A stretch of DNA of 64,000 nt, from assembly GCF_007678455.1 (NCBI RefSeq), contig NZ_VEEP01000002.1:105535-169534 (forward strand), in the 5' to 3' direction. A program made the position numbers and the translations under genes. The stretch is from Cytobacillus oceanisediminis 2691. Lineage in GTDB: Bacteria > Bacillota > Bacilli > Bacillales > Cytobacillaceae. The notes under the pieces were generated by a model. That model worked only from the letters and a program-made list of their open reading frames with translations. It did no database searches and was not told where the DNA came from. Of the stretch, positions 18,315-26,267 are shown one piece after another; the stretch's first letter is position 1; every line of letters begins with the position of its first letter.

Positions 18315-19766
18315 ATGTATACCTTTCTAGCTGGTATTGCACTTTTAATCGTTGGTTATTTTACTTATGGAAAGTTTGTAGAAAAGGTTTTCGGCGTGAA
18401 CGAGGGTCGTTCCACTCCGGCTTATACACATAAGGATGACGTTGACTATGTGCCAATGTCGACAAGCAAGAACTCACTGATCCAGCTGCTTAACATCGCT
18501 GGTGTCGGCCCGATTTTCGGACCGATCATGGGTGCTTTATATGGACCGGTCGCTTTCCTATGGATCGTTCTTGGCGCTATTTTCGCCGGTGCTGTCCATG
18601 ACTACCTCACAGGGATGATTTCCATCCGCAACCGAGGTGCCCACCTTCCTGAACTTGCAGGAAAATTCCTTGGTAAGGTCATGAAACACGTTGTCAATGC
18701 TTTCGCGGTCCTTCTTTTGCTTTTGGTTGGTACCGTGTTCGTCACTGCTCCGGCTGGTTTGCTTCATACTTTGATGGACGGAAAGGTAACAATGGGTATC
18801 ATCGTTGCCGCAATTTTTGTTTACTATATTTTAGCGACTTTGCTTCCTGTAGATAAAATCATTGGCCGCTTGTATCCAATCTTCGGTGCATTGCTTTTGA
18901 TCAGTGCGGTTGGAGTAGGCGCAATGCTGGTGATTACAGGTGCACCGATTCCTGAATTATCATTAACGAATTTCCATCCTGATAATGCAGCGATTTTCCC
19001 GCTGTTGTTCTTAACAATCTCTTGCGGAGCGCTGTCAGGTTTCCATGCAACACAAACACCAATCATTTCACGTACTACACAAAATGAAAAACAAGGACGC
19101 AAGATTTTCTACGGCATGATGATCGCTGAAGGTGTGATTGCGATGATCTGGGCTGCTGCTGCAATGAGCTTGTTCGATGGCTACAATGGCCTGAACGATA
19201 TGTTGGCAAACGGCGGACCAGCTGCAATCGTAAGCGAAGCTTCCACATTGATGCTTGGCGCAATCGGCGGAACACTTGCTGTACTAGGTGTAATTGTACT
19301 GCCAATCACTTCTGGTGATACTGCATTCCGAAGCGCACGTATGATCATTGCTGACTACTTTAACTTTTCTCAAAAGAAATTCACTAGCCGTCTTTGGATC
19401 GCTGTTCCGTTATTCGTTATCTCTTTCGCACTGACAAAAGTAGATTTCACAATTTTATGGAGATACTTCTCCTGGGCAAACCAGTCAACTGCGGTCATCG
19501 CGCTGTGGGTTGGTGCCATGTACCTGTTCATCGCCAAGAAGAACTACTGGATCGCAATGATTCCTGGCATGTTCATGACAGCTGCCGTCACATCTTATAT
19601 CCTTAATGCACAAATCGGTTTCGGTATGTCTCTGACAGTTTCCAATATTGGAGCGCTAATCGTCACAGCTGTCATCACGGTCATGTTCTTCAACGCTGCT
19701 AAAAAAGCACGTGCTAAAAACATCCCGCTTGATGAAGACATCTCCAACTACAACAAGGTGGCGTAA
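18315..19766 (+). CDS. cstA: CstA-family carbon starvation / pyruvate transporter
   Basis: A 483-residue protein with about 13-14 membrane helices. Family motifs: IAGVGPIFGPIMGALYGP, GAVHDYLTGMISIRNRG, and SGFHATQTPIISRT; GDTAFRSARMIIADYF follows. CstA and BtsT import pyruvate or peptides under carbon limitation. It belongs to the shorter CstA class, lacking the C-terminal extension of the long enterobacterial form. The AAGGAGG site, CcpA box and adjacent lytST fit pyruvate-induced, glucose-repressed expression. Confidence 0.92.
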   Translation: MYTFLAGIALLIVGYFTYGKFVEKVFGVNEGRSTPAYTHKDDVDYVPMSTSKNSLIQLLNIAGVGPIFGPIMGALYGPVAFLWIVLGAIFAGAVHDYLTGMISIRNRGAHLPELAGKFLGKVMKHVVNAFAVLLLLLVGTVFVTAPAGLLHTLMDGKVTMGIIVAAIFVYYILATLLPVDKIIGRLYPIFGALLLISAVGVGAMLVITGAPIPELSLTNFHPDNAAIFPLLFLTISCGALSGFHATQTPIISRTTQNEKQGRKIFYGMMIAEGVIAMIWAAAAMSLFDGYNGLNDMLANGGPAAIVSEASTLMLGAIGGTLAVLGVIVLPITSGDTAFRSARMIIADYFNFSQKKFTSRLWIAVPLFVISFALTKVDFTILWRYFSWANQSTAVIALWVGAMYLFIAKKNYWIAMIPGMFMTAAVTSYILNAQIGFGMSLTVSNIGALIVTAVITVMFFNAAKKARAKNIPLDEDISNYNKVA

Positions 19767-19768
19767 CG

Positions 19769-19924
19769 ATGAGCGGATGCTGCAGTCCTGGATACCGCAA
19801 GACAGTCAATGAGAAGGAAGAACAAGTCAACAAAAAAGGGAAAGAGCAGCTTCCCTTTATTGCCAAAATCATTATTGTCCTTATTACTGCAGGAGGTCTG
19901 CTGGCAGCCATTCTTGCAAATTAA
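19769..19924 (+). CDS. 51-residue membrane protein coupled to cstA
   Basis: It starts 2 nt after the cstA stop, with AAGGTGG inside the end of cstA. It reads MSGCCSPGYRKTVNEKEEQV, a charged linker NKKGKEQLPF, then one membrane helix IAKIIIVLITAGGLLAAILA and a terminal Asn. The paired Cys (residues 4-5) and the single C-terminal helix suggest a tail-anchored accessory protein. Enterobacterial cstA/btsT genes also have a small partner (YbdD/YjiX), but there is no visible sequence likeness; an analogous role is an inference. Confidence 0.7.
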   Translation: MSGCCSPGYRKTVNEKEEQVNKKGKEQLPFIAKIIIVLITAGGLLAAILAN

Positions 19925-19929
19925 GTAAG

Positions 19930-19962
19930 AAAAGTGCACGCTTAATTCAAGCGTGCACTTTT
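19930..19962 (+). terminator. cstA operon terminator
   Basis: aaaagtgcacgctt pairs perfectly with aagcgtgcactttt across a 5-nt loop. Confidence 0.9.
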
Positions 19963-19984
19963 ACATATTTAGGAGGTTAAAAAT

Positions 19985-20908
19985 ATGAAAATATTAATCG
20001 TTGGTGCCGGTGCGATTGGCGGTTATTTCGGCGGAAGGCTTTTGGAAAAAGGAGCGGATGTAACATTTCTTGTGCGTGAGAAACGGCATAAGCAGCTCAA
20101 GGAAAACGGACTGGCTGTTTCCAGCATTCACGGCGATCTGCATTTTCCTGACCCGCAGACAATTGGAGCGGAGTCGCAAGCTGAGCTGTTTGATGTCATT
20201 CTCGTTTCCACCAAATCCTATCATTTGGATGGCGCGATTGAAAGCATTCGTCCATTCGTTGGCGACAGTACGATGATTCTCCCTTTGCTGAACGGAATTG
20301 CTCATCTTGATGCTTTAACCGAAGCTTTCGGGGCGGAAAAGGTGATTGGCGGGCTATGTTTTATCGAAACGACCCTTGATGAAAGCGGAAAGGTGATCCA
20401 AACCAGTCCGATTCAGGATTTGGTATTTGGAGAACTGAACGATAAACGTTCAGAAAGAATCCTAAAACTGCAAGCTGCTTTTGACGATACGAAGGCTAAC
20501 TTCCGTCTTTCAGAGAAAATTGAACAGGAAATGTGGCAAAAATACTTATTCATCACATCATTAAGCGGCATCACCTCACTTTTCAGATCCCCTATCGGTC
20601 CCATTCGGGATCAAACGCAGGGAGCGGAAACGATTAAACGCCTGCTGTATGAGACGGTCGAGATCATGACGGCGATTGGTGCCCCGCTTTCCGAGGGGGC
20701 TAAGGATGCGACATGGAACAGGCTGAACGAAATTGGCCACGGCATGAAGTCCTCCCTCCAGCGTGATATGGAAAAATCACTCCCGACAGAAGGAGACCAC
20801 CTATTTGGCTATTTGCTGAAGAAGGCAGCCGAGCTTAGGATAGACGCACCTACTCTGTCTGCTGTTTATGCGAATGTTGATATTTACGATAGTTTGCTCT
20901 CCTCTTGA
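19985..20908 (+). CDS. 2-dehydropantoate 2-reductase family protein (PanE/ApbA-like)
   Basis: A 307-residue enzyme. The N-terminal NADPH site is ILIVGAGAIGGYFGGRL; downstream are VSTKSYHLDGAIE, LNGIAHLDAL and the C-terminal helical ketopantoate domain with EMWQKYLFITSLSGITSLF (catalytic Lys region) and LPTEGDHLFGYL. It would reduce ketopantoate to pantoate for coenzyme A synthesis. Bacilli often carry paralogues, so the main PanE role is not certain. AGGAGG precedes the ATG. Confidence 0.88.
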   Translation: MKILIVGAGAIGGYFGGRLLEKGADVTFLVREKRHKQLKENGLAVSSIHGDLHFPDPQTIGAESQAELFDVILVSTKSYHLDGAIESIRPFVGDSTMILPLLNGIAHLDALTEAFGAEKVIGGLCFIETTLDESGKVIQTSPIQDLVFGELNDKRSERILKLQAAFDDTKANFRLSEKIEQEMWQKYLFITSLSGITSLFRSPIGPIRDQTQGAETIKRLLYETVEIMTAIGAPLSEGAKDATWNRLNEIGHGMKSSLQRDMEKSLPTEGDHLFGYLLKKAAELRIDAPTLSAVYANVDIYDSLLSS

Positions 20909-20909
20909 A

Positions 20910-20956
20910 AAAAAGCCTGAGTCTATGAGGTTAACTTCATAGACTCAGGCTTTTTT
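20910..20956. terminator. Bidirectional terminator
   Basis: A 19-bp stem (aaaaagcctgagtctatga / tcatagactcaggcttttt) stands between the convergent reductase and buk genes. Confidence 0.93.
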
Positions 20957-20957
20957 G

Positions 20958-22016
20958 CTAATATATTTTTGCTTTTTCGTGCCCTGTCAGCACTCTCAAG
21001 GCACCCAATGCCAGAGCTTCCATTTCTGCTTCACCAGGGATGACAAATACTTCTCCTATGAAACTCACTTTCTCGCGGATCCAATCTGTGATCATTTCTG
21101 ATTGAGAGATGCCCCCCGTAAGAATGATGCCGTCTGCCTTTCCATCCAGAACGGTTGCCATTGCCCCGATTTCTTTTCCTATCTGATGAACCATTGCCTT
21201 CAATATAAGAGATGCTTCAGGGTCCCCAGTCTGAACACGTTGCTCAACTTCAATGACACTTTTTGTACCCAGATAGGAATAAATCCCGCCCTTCTTTGTC
21301 ATCCTCTGGAGCAATTCCTTTTCACTGTATTTCCCTGAAAAACAAAGCTGGACAAGCTGCTTTGCCGGCAGTCCGCCTGCCCTCTCTGGAGAGAATGGAC
21401 CCTCGTTATCGGCATTGTTCACATCGATCATCCTGCCGCCCTTTAACGCCGCAACCGAAATGCCTCCGCCGAGATGCGCGACAACAAAACTTGTTTCAGC
21501 TAATTTCTTCCCAGTCTCAGCTGCAATCTTACGGGATACCGCCTTGATGTTGAGCGCATGGGCATGGCTCTTCCTCTCAATATCCGCTAAACCGGAAATC
21601 CTCGCTTCATCAATCAATTCATCGATACCGACAGGATCGACGATAAAGGCAGGCAGCTGATATTCTTCGGCTATTTCCACAGCGATGATGGAACCGAGAT
21701 TGGATGCATGATTGCCATATTTGCCTGAACGGGCGTCTTCCAGCAGGTAATCATCAACAGTATAGGTCCCGCTGGTCATCGGCTTTAGCATTCCTCCCCG
21801 GCCAACAATAGCGTCCAGTGAAGAAAGCTTGAAATCCCGTATCCTCATGACCCCCATTATGGCATCAAGCCGATATGGAAGCTGGGCTGTCAAATCCCCC
21901 AGCTTCATGAGTTCATCATCATCATGCCGGATTGTCTCTTCAAACAGCAATTTTTCATTTTCGTAAACAGCCAGCTTCGTAGAGGTTGATCCGGGGTTAA
22001 TCGCTAAAATATTCAT
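20958..22016 (-). CDS. buk: Butyrate kinase
   Basis: A 352-residue acetokinase-family enzyme that makes ATP from butyryl- or branched-chain acyl-phosphate. Marks: AINPGSTSTKLAVY at the N terminus (ATP site), GRGGMLKPM, FVVAHLGGGISVAA (phosphate 2 motif), and LTGGISQSE near the C terminus. Last gene of bcd-ptb-buk; 17 nt follow the ptb stop. Confidence 0.95.
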   Translation of the reverse strand: MNILAINPGSTSTKLAVYENEKLLFEETIRHDDDELMKLGDLTAQLPYRLDAIMGVMRIRDFKLSSLDAIVGRGGMLKPMTSGTYTVDDYLLEDARSGKYGNHASNLGSIIAVEIAEEYQLPAFIVDPVGIDELIDEARISGLADIERKSHAHALNIKAVSRKIAAETGKKLAETSFVVAHLGGGISVAALKGGRMIDVNNADNEGPFSPERAGGLPAKQLVQLCFSGKYSEKELLQRMTKKGGIYSYLGTKSVIEVEQRVQTGDPEASLILKAMVHQIGKEIGAMATVLDGKADGIILTGGISQSEMITDWIREKVSFIGEVFVIPGEAEMEALALGALRVLTGHEKAKIY

Positions 22017-22033
22017 TGATCTTCACCTATCCT

Positions 22034-22954
22034 TCATACGCTGACCGTTGAGTTTGAAGCAGAAACGACAGCAAGGGCAATGGAGGCTAATTTTGCCTCA
22101 GCTGAATCTGACCGTGAGTTCAAAATCAATGGCACCCTGGCTCCAAGTACGATTCCCGCCATCGTTCCTCTGGCGAAATATGTTATAGCTTTGCCAAGGA
22201 AATTGCCTGCCTCAATGGTTGGGACAATCAGCAAGTCTGCCATCCCGCCAAGTTCGCTGTCAAGCCCTTTGTGTAAAAGCGATTCCCTGCTGATCGCCAG
22301 GTCTAATGGAAGCGGACCTTCGATCAACAACGGCTGGCTGGATTCCTTTTTTACCTGGATAGCCAGTTCGTCTGCTTCGACAGTTACAGGCATTTTCTCG
22401 CTGACACGTTCATTTGCTGCCAGAATCGCAACCCGCGGCTGGTCCACTCCAATCCCAATGAGAAACTCGACTGCATTCAGAATGATCTGCTTTTTCCCCT
22501 GAAAATCCGGTGCTATATTGAGGCCACCATCTGTCATGCAAATAAGCTGCTCACTTCCTGGTATATCGAATACGGAAAGGTGGCTGATCACGCGGCCTGT
22601 TTTTAAATAAAGGTCCTTATCCAGCACCCCTTTTAAAAATGGCGTGCTGTTCACAAATCCTTTCATGATTGCCTGAACATGTCCATCACTTGCCAGCTTG
22701 GCAGCGATGTGGGCATTCTCCTTCTCTGTATAGGCAGGATAGACAGGAAATCCCTCTATTGAAAAACCCAGTTCATTTGCCAGCTCAAAGATTCTTTGCA
22801 GATCCCCGACGAGGCATGGTTCAATGATTCCCAGCTCGAAAGCCGCCTTTACAGCGACGAGCACATCGAGGTCATGGGCAGCCGCGATGCTCATTTTTAC
22901 CGGCGGCCTTGTCTGTGCTTCTGCAATGACCTCCCTAAAGTTTCGATAGCGCAT
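22034..22954 (-). CDS. ptb: Phosphate butyryltransferase
   Basis: A 306-residue enzyme exchanging acyl-CoA for acyl-phosphate. The phosphotransacetylase-family fold is visible in PVKMSIAAAHDLDVLVAVKA, AIMKGFVNS, SHLSVFDIPG and the C-terminal ADLLIVPTIEAGNFLGKAIT. The start at 22954 follows GGGGGTGA; the longer frame to 23014 would run into bcd. With Buk it converts branched-chain acyl-CoA into acid plus ATP. Confidence 0.94.
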   Translation of the reverse strand: MRYRNFREVIAEAQTRPPVKMSIAAAHDLDVLVAVKAAFELGIIEPCLVGDLQRIFELANELGFSIEGFPVYPAYTEKENAHIAAKLASDGHVQAIMKGFVNSTPFLKGVLDKDLYLKTGRVISHLSVFDIPGSEQLICMTDGGLNIAPDFQGKKQIILNAVEFLIGIGVDQPRVAILAANERVSEKMPVTVEADELAIQVKKESSQPLLIEGPLPLDLAISRESLLHKGLDSELGGMADLLIVPTIEAGNFLGKAITYFARGTMAGIVLGARVPLILNSRSDSAEAKLASIALAVVSASNSTVSV

Positions 22955-22976
22955 CTTCTCACCCCCTGTTGCTTTA

Positions 22977-24050
22977 TCATCTGTACTTGCTCTGGATCCT
23001 GCTGATTTTTTCAATCTTCTCTTCTACTAATATATTTGCAGCTTTATACGTTGGTATATCGTGATTTTTGGCGATTTTGTAGATTTTTCCGAGGATGTCA
23101 TAGATCATGTTTGCATTCTTGAATGCCCGTTCCTTGCTGTACTCATGCAATTCATCCGCTACCTGGATCAGCCCGCCTGCATTGGCGACATAGTCAGGTG
23201 CGTAAAGGATTCCTTTCTGATGCAGCATGTCGCCGTGGCGTTCTTCTGCCAGAACATTGTTGGCAGCACCGGCCACCGCCAGGCATTTCAGTTTTGGAAC
23301 CGTGATGTCATTGATTACAGCGCCAAGAGCATTCGGTGAAAAAATATCGCATTCTAAGGTGTATATGTCCAAAGGTTCAACTGTCTCAATATCCGGATAT
23401 TGTTCTAGAACTTCTTTAACATTTTCCTCAAAAATATCTGTGACGACCAGGTTTGCTCCTTCATCATGAAGATGTCCCACCAGGAAGCGACCAACTTTGC
23501 CAAGCCCCTGCACAGCAATTTTGCGCCCCGCCAGTGAATCCGTACCGAATATCTCTTTTGCTGTCGCTTTAATCGCTTTCCACACGCCATAGGCCGTGAT
23601 GATTGCAGAGTTGCCGCTGCCTCCATATTCTTCCGGCAGCCCGACCAGATAGGAGGTTTGCTTTGCTGCGGACACGAAATCCATGCCGACAGTTCCTACA
23701 TCTGTCCCTGTGTAAAAGCGCCCTTTCAATGTTTCGATAAAAGAGCCAAAAGCCTGGAAAAGTTCATCCGATTTTTCAGACTTGGGATCGCCGATGATGA
23801 CAGCCTTACCGCCCCCGTATGTCACTCCTGAAACTCCGCATTTATAGGTCATCCCTTTGGAAAGGCGCAATACATCCCGCAGTGCTTCACCGGTCGACTC
23901 ATAATCCCACATCCGGCAGCCGCCCAGTGCAGGACCAAGAGTTGTATCGTGGATCGCAACAATCGATTTCAGACCGGTGGCTTTGTCATAATTGAAAATC
24001 ACCTGTTCATGGCCGTGTTCCTTCATTTCTTCAAAAAGATCGAGCATCAT
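22977..24050 (-). CDS. bcd: Leucine (branched-chain amino acid) dehydrogenase
   Basis: A 357-residue NAD-dependent dehydrogenase deaminating Leu, Ile and Val. Marks: TTLGPALGGCRMW, GMTYKCGVSGVTYGGGKAVI with the catalytic Lys residues, TGTDVGTVGMDF, and the NAD site VQGLGKVGRFLVGHL. ATG 24050 matches the usual N terminus; a longer start near 24080 (GGGAGGGG just ahead) is possible. It opens bcd-ptb-buk; the lpd and bkdAB genes that follow in B. subtilis are absent here. Confidence 0.94.
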   Translation of the reverse strand: MMLDLFEEMKEHGHEQVIFNYDKATGLKSIVAIHDTTLGPALGGCRMWDYESTGEALRDVLRLSKGMTYKCGVSGVTYGGGKAVIIGDPKSEKSDELFQAFGSFIETLKGRFYTGTDVGTVGMDFVSAAKQTSYLVGLPEEYGGSGNSAIITAYGVWKAIKATAKEIFGTDSLAGRKIAVQGLGKVGRFLVGHLHDEGANLVVTDIFEENVKEVLEQYPDIETVEPLDIYTLECDIFSPNALGAVINDITVPKLKCLAVAGAANNVLAEERHGDMLHQKGILYAPDYVANAGGLIQVADELHEYSKERAFKNANMIYDILGKIYKIAKNHDIPTYKAANILVEEKIEKISRIQSKYR

Positions 24051-24144
24051 TTTCTGTTCTTCCGTTAGCAACACAAACATCCCCTCCCGTAATCGGACCT
24101 GGCAAAGCTCTGCCTATCTGCTGGATGTATCCAGATCATTAAAA

Positions 24145-24171
24145 TGTAAGCCCTTACACTGATACATTATA
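24145..24171 (-). promoter_or_regulatory. Promoter with cre-like operator before bcd
   Basis: A minus-strand TATAAT (24166-24171) has no clear -35. TGTAAGCCCTTACA (24145-24158) beside the expected start site has 6-bp inverted arms and differs from a cre box at the central CG (here CC). CcpA or another palindrome-binding regulator is possible. No -12/-24 SigL promoter was seen. Confidence 0.4.
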
Positions 24172-24255
24172 AAGAGTTTCGCTGCCGCCAACGGTGATAT
24201 ATCTTACACTTTTATGGCAAAGCAACTGAAAAAAATCATTGGAAATTTCCAGTTC

Positions 24256-24370
24256 GCCAATAAAGTTGTGAACATCGCCAATAAAATGTTTTTTTCGCCA
24301 AAATACTTGTTGAAATCGCCAATAAACCTAAATTTTCGCCAATAAAATTGTGAACTCCGCCAATAAAACA
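24256..24370 (+). repeat. Intergenic repeat array A2 (GCCAATAAA family)
   Basis: The second array of the family found at 14.5 kb. GCCAATAA (one copy decayed to GCCAAAAT) occurs with G at 24256, 24277, 24297, 24318, 24338 and 24359, steps of 21, 20, 21, 20, 21. The leader 24219-24255 still aligns with the A1 inverted repeat (ctgaaaaaaatcattgg..ccagttcgccaataaa), though its left arm has decayed. It lies between two minus-strand genes, beyond the terminator of the downstream-facing OYE gene. The remainder of the 379-nt gap is the bcd promoter region. Confidence 0.85.
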
Positions 24371-24380
24371 AAATTCACTC

Positions 24381-24415
24381 AAAAAAAGAACCAAAGCACA
24401 GCAGCTTTGGTTCTT
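24381..24415 (-). terminator. Terminator of the OYE-type reductase gene
   Basis: aagaaccaaagc (24386-24397) pairs with gctttggttctt (24404-24415), with seven T on the minus strand. Confidence 0.9.
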
Positions 24416-24429
24416 TTAAGAGCAATTTA

Positions 24430-25554
24430 TTATTGTACACCTGGAAACCAGCCTGGTGTATTGACGATTGCCTGCCATAATGGATCCGGTACGACGAGGC
24501 GTGACTGCGCACCTGTATCAAGCTTCGTTTCAATTTCATTTTCACGGCCGGTTTCGACCTTCTCTACCCAATCCGGATCAATGATCAGTTCACGGCCAAG
24601 CGCGAGCAGCGGTACTCCTGTTTCGAATGCCTTAATCACATCCTCAGCACTGTATAGTGATCCCACACCAATGACAGGTACTTTATTACCGACTCGTTCG
24701 TGAATGATTTCCATCCGTGAACGGTCATCATCCACACCTCTCCTCGGTTTGGACCAGAAATCATTCAATGATACGTGCAGGTAATCGAGATTTTTTGCTG
24801 CGAGTGCATCGATCAACTCAAGGGTGTCTGCCATTGTGATACCAGGCTCCTCCGGCTCTTCCGGCGAGAATCTGTATCCGACGATGAACGGTTCCCTGGC
24901 ATGCTCAGCTGTTACTTTTTTCACCTCATCAATAACCGCCAGCGGAAAGGCCATCCTTTTTTCCAGTGAGCCACCCCATTGATCTTCACGCCTGTTCGAA
25001 TGGGGAGAGAAGAATTGCTGGATCAAATACCCATTGGCTCCATGGATTTCGACTCCATCAAAGCCTGCCTCGATTGCCCGGCGGGTGGTCTCTCCGAAGG
25101 CAGAAATGATCTTCTCAACTTCTTCTCCTGTCAACTCACGCGGTGCTTTCGCGCTGTTCCGCTCTGACTGAACGGCACTTGCGCTGACGATATCTCCATC
25201 CGGCACCAGTTCTGGCGGACATTCGCGGCCACCATGGAAAATTTGCAGAACCGCTTTTGCGCCTTCCGCCTTTATGGCTGAAGCCAGCTTGCGCAGACTT
25301 GGAATCATCTCATCTGTATCTGCGCCAAACTCACCTTTGAAGCCTTTCCCATCCCTGGTCACGTATGTACATGCCGTCACGACCATGCTGACTCCTTTTG
25401 AGCGTCGGGCATAATACTTTACCTCTGCGTCTGTCACGGTTCCATCCTCATTGGATGAGAAATTTGTCATCGGCGCCATGACAAGTCTATTCTTCAAGCT
25501 GACTCCATTTGGAAATGAAAACGAATCGAATAACGGTTTATAATTTTCATCCAT
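24430..25554 (-). CDS. NADH:flavin oxidoreductase, old yellow enzyme family (YqiG-like)
   Basis: A 374-residue FMN-dependent TIM barrel. Marks: LKNRLVMAPMTNFSSNEDG, VLQIFHGGRE (His of the substrate site), VEIHGANGYLIQQFFSPHSN (FMN site), RREDQWGGSLEKR, and the phosphate-binding VIGVGSLYS and LALGRELIID. Such enzymes reduce activated C=C bonds of enones and quinones. The layout next to bcd/ptb/buk resembles B. subtilis yqiG near yqiS-T. AAGGAGGT precedes the ATG. Confidence 0.9.
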   Translation of the reverse strand: MDENYKPLFDSFSFPNGVSLKNRLVMAPMTNFSSNEDGTVTDAEVKYYARRSKGVSMVVTACTYVTRDGKGFKGEFGADTDEMIPSLRKLASAIKAEGAKAVLQIFHGGRECPPELVPDGDIVSASAVQSERNSAKAPRELTGEEVEKIISAFGETTRRAIEAGFDGVEIHGANGYLIQQFFSPHSNRREDQWGGSLEKRMAFPLAVIDEVKKVTAEHAREPFIVGYRFSPEEPEEPGITMADTLELIDALAAKNLDYLHVSLNDFWSKPRRGVDDDRSRMEIIHERVGNKVPVIGVGSLYSAEDVIKAFETGVPLLALGRELIIDPDWVEKVETGRENEIETKLDTGAQSRLVVPDPLWQAIVNTPGWFPGVQ

Positions 25555-25642
25555 GTATTATGTACCTCCTTTTTCGATATACGAAAGATTTTACCTAATA
25601 TGCTAATTGCTAAACATCCTAGTTATTATTTGTATCTTCCCG

Positions 25643-25675
25643 AAAAAAAACAGCGGAAAATTACTTTTCCGCTGT
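25643..25675 (-). terminator. Terminator of the DUF1259 gene
   Basis: acagcggaaaa pairs with ttttccgctgt across 4 nt; a run of eight T follows on the minus strand. Confidence 0.9.
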
Positions 25676-25681
25676 CATCTA

Positions 25682-26143
25682 TTACCTGCTTGTTTTTTCG
25701 ATTGCTGCCTTGATGGCCGCCGCCTGCTGGTCCATATCGCCCATTCCCTGAAAATGAAGATACATGATTCTCGGTTTCTCAAAGAGCATATGGTTGTGCA
25801 AAGCTGAGATTTCAAGCTTGCCATTTGTCAATTCATCGAGAACCGGGTTTACTTCATCCTGGAGCAAAGCAAGTTCTCCCATCACGGCTGTTTGCCCATC
25901 AACATTTTCAAAACTGAAATGGAAGGCAAGTTCCATCATTTCCATAGACAATTTTTTATCCATAAACGTCGCTTTTTTAATATTTTTACGGATGATTTCC
26001 ACCTTGCAAACGCCATCTACTGTTTCAACGTCTGTATTGAAAACTTTTTTCAGCTTTTCACAATCTGCACTTCCCTGGGCTTGTGCTGCAGCGGGTAAAA
26101 ATAATGAAAAAACCAACACGGCTGCCATCGTCATTCTATTCAC
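25682..26143 (-). CDS. Secreted DUF1259 (LppY/LpqO-like) protein
   Basis: A 153-residue protein with signal peptide MNRMTMAAVLVFSLFLPAAA ending near AQA-QG. The body matches DUF1259, best seen in the segment EISALHNHMLFEKPRIMYLH. Function is unknown; actinobacterial members are lipoproteins, and this one lacks a lipobox Cys. Many DUF1259 proteins hold two copies of the domain, here there is one. The GTG at 26143 has GGAG 8 nt upstream and gives a proper signal peptide; the upstream ATG does not. Confidence 0.75.
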   Translation of the reverse strand: MNRMTMAAVLVFSLFLPAAAQAQGSADCEKLKKVFNTDVETVDGVCKVEIIRKNIKKATFMDKKLSMEMMELAFHFSFENVDGQTAVMGELALLQDEVNPVLDELTNGKLEISALHNHMLFEKPRIMYLHFQGMGDMDQQAAAIKAAIEKTSR

Positions 26144-26267
26144 TTCAGGCACTCCTTTTTTCATTAGCATCCCTGTTTAAAGCTTCGTTATTCCTGGCCT
26201 TTTATAAAAAGACACACTGCCGCAACAGAAATTCTTGCTGTTCCATTTGAAAAAGCCTGCTTCCATC

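Noticed and set aside
24080-24210. SigL (-12/-24) promoter before bcd
   Set aside because: No TGGCAC-N5-TTGCA pattern is present, unlike the B. subtilis bkd promoter.
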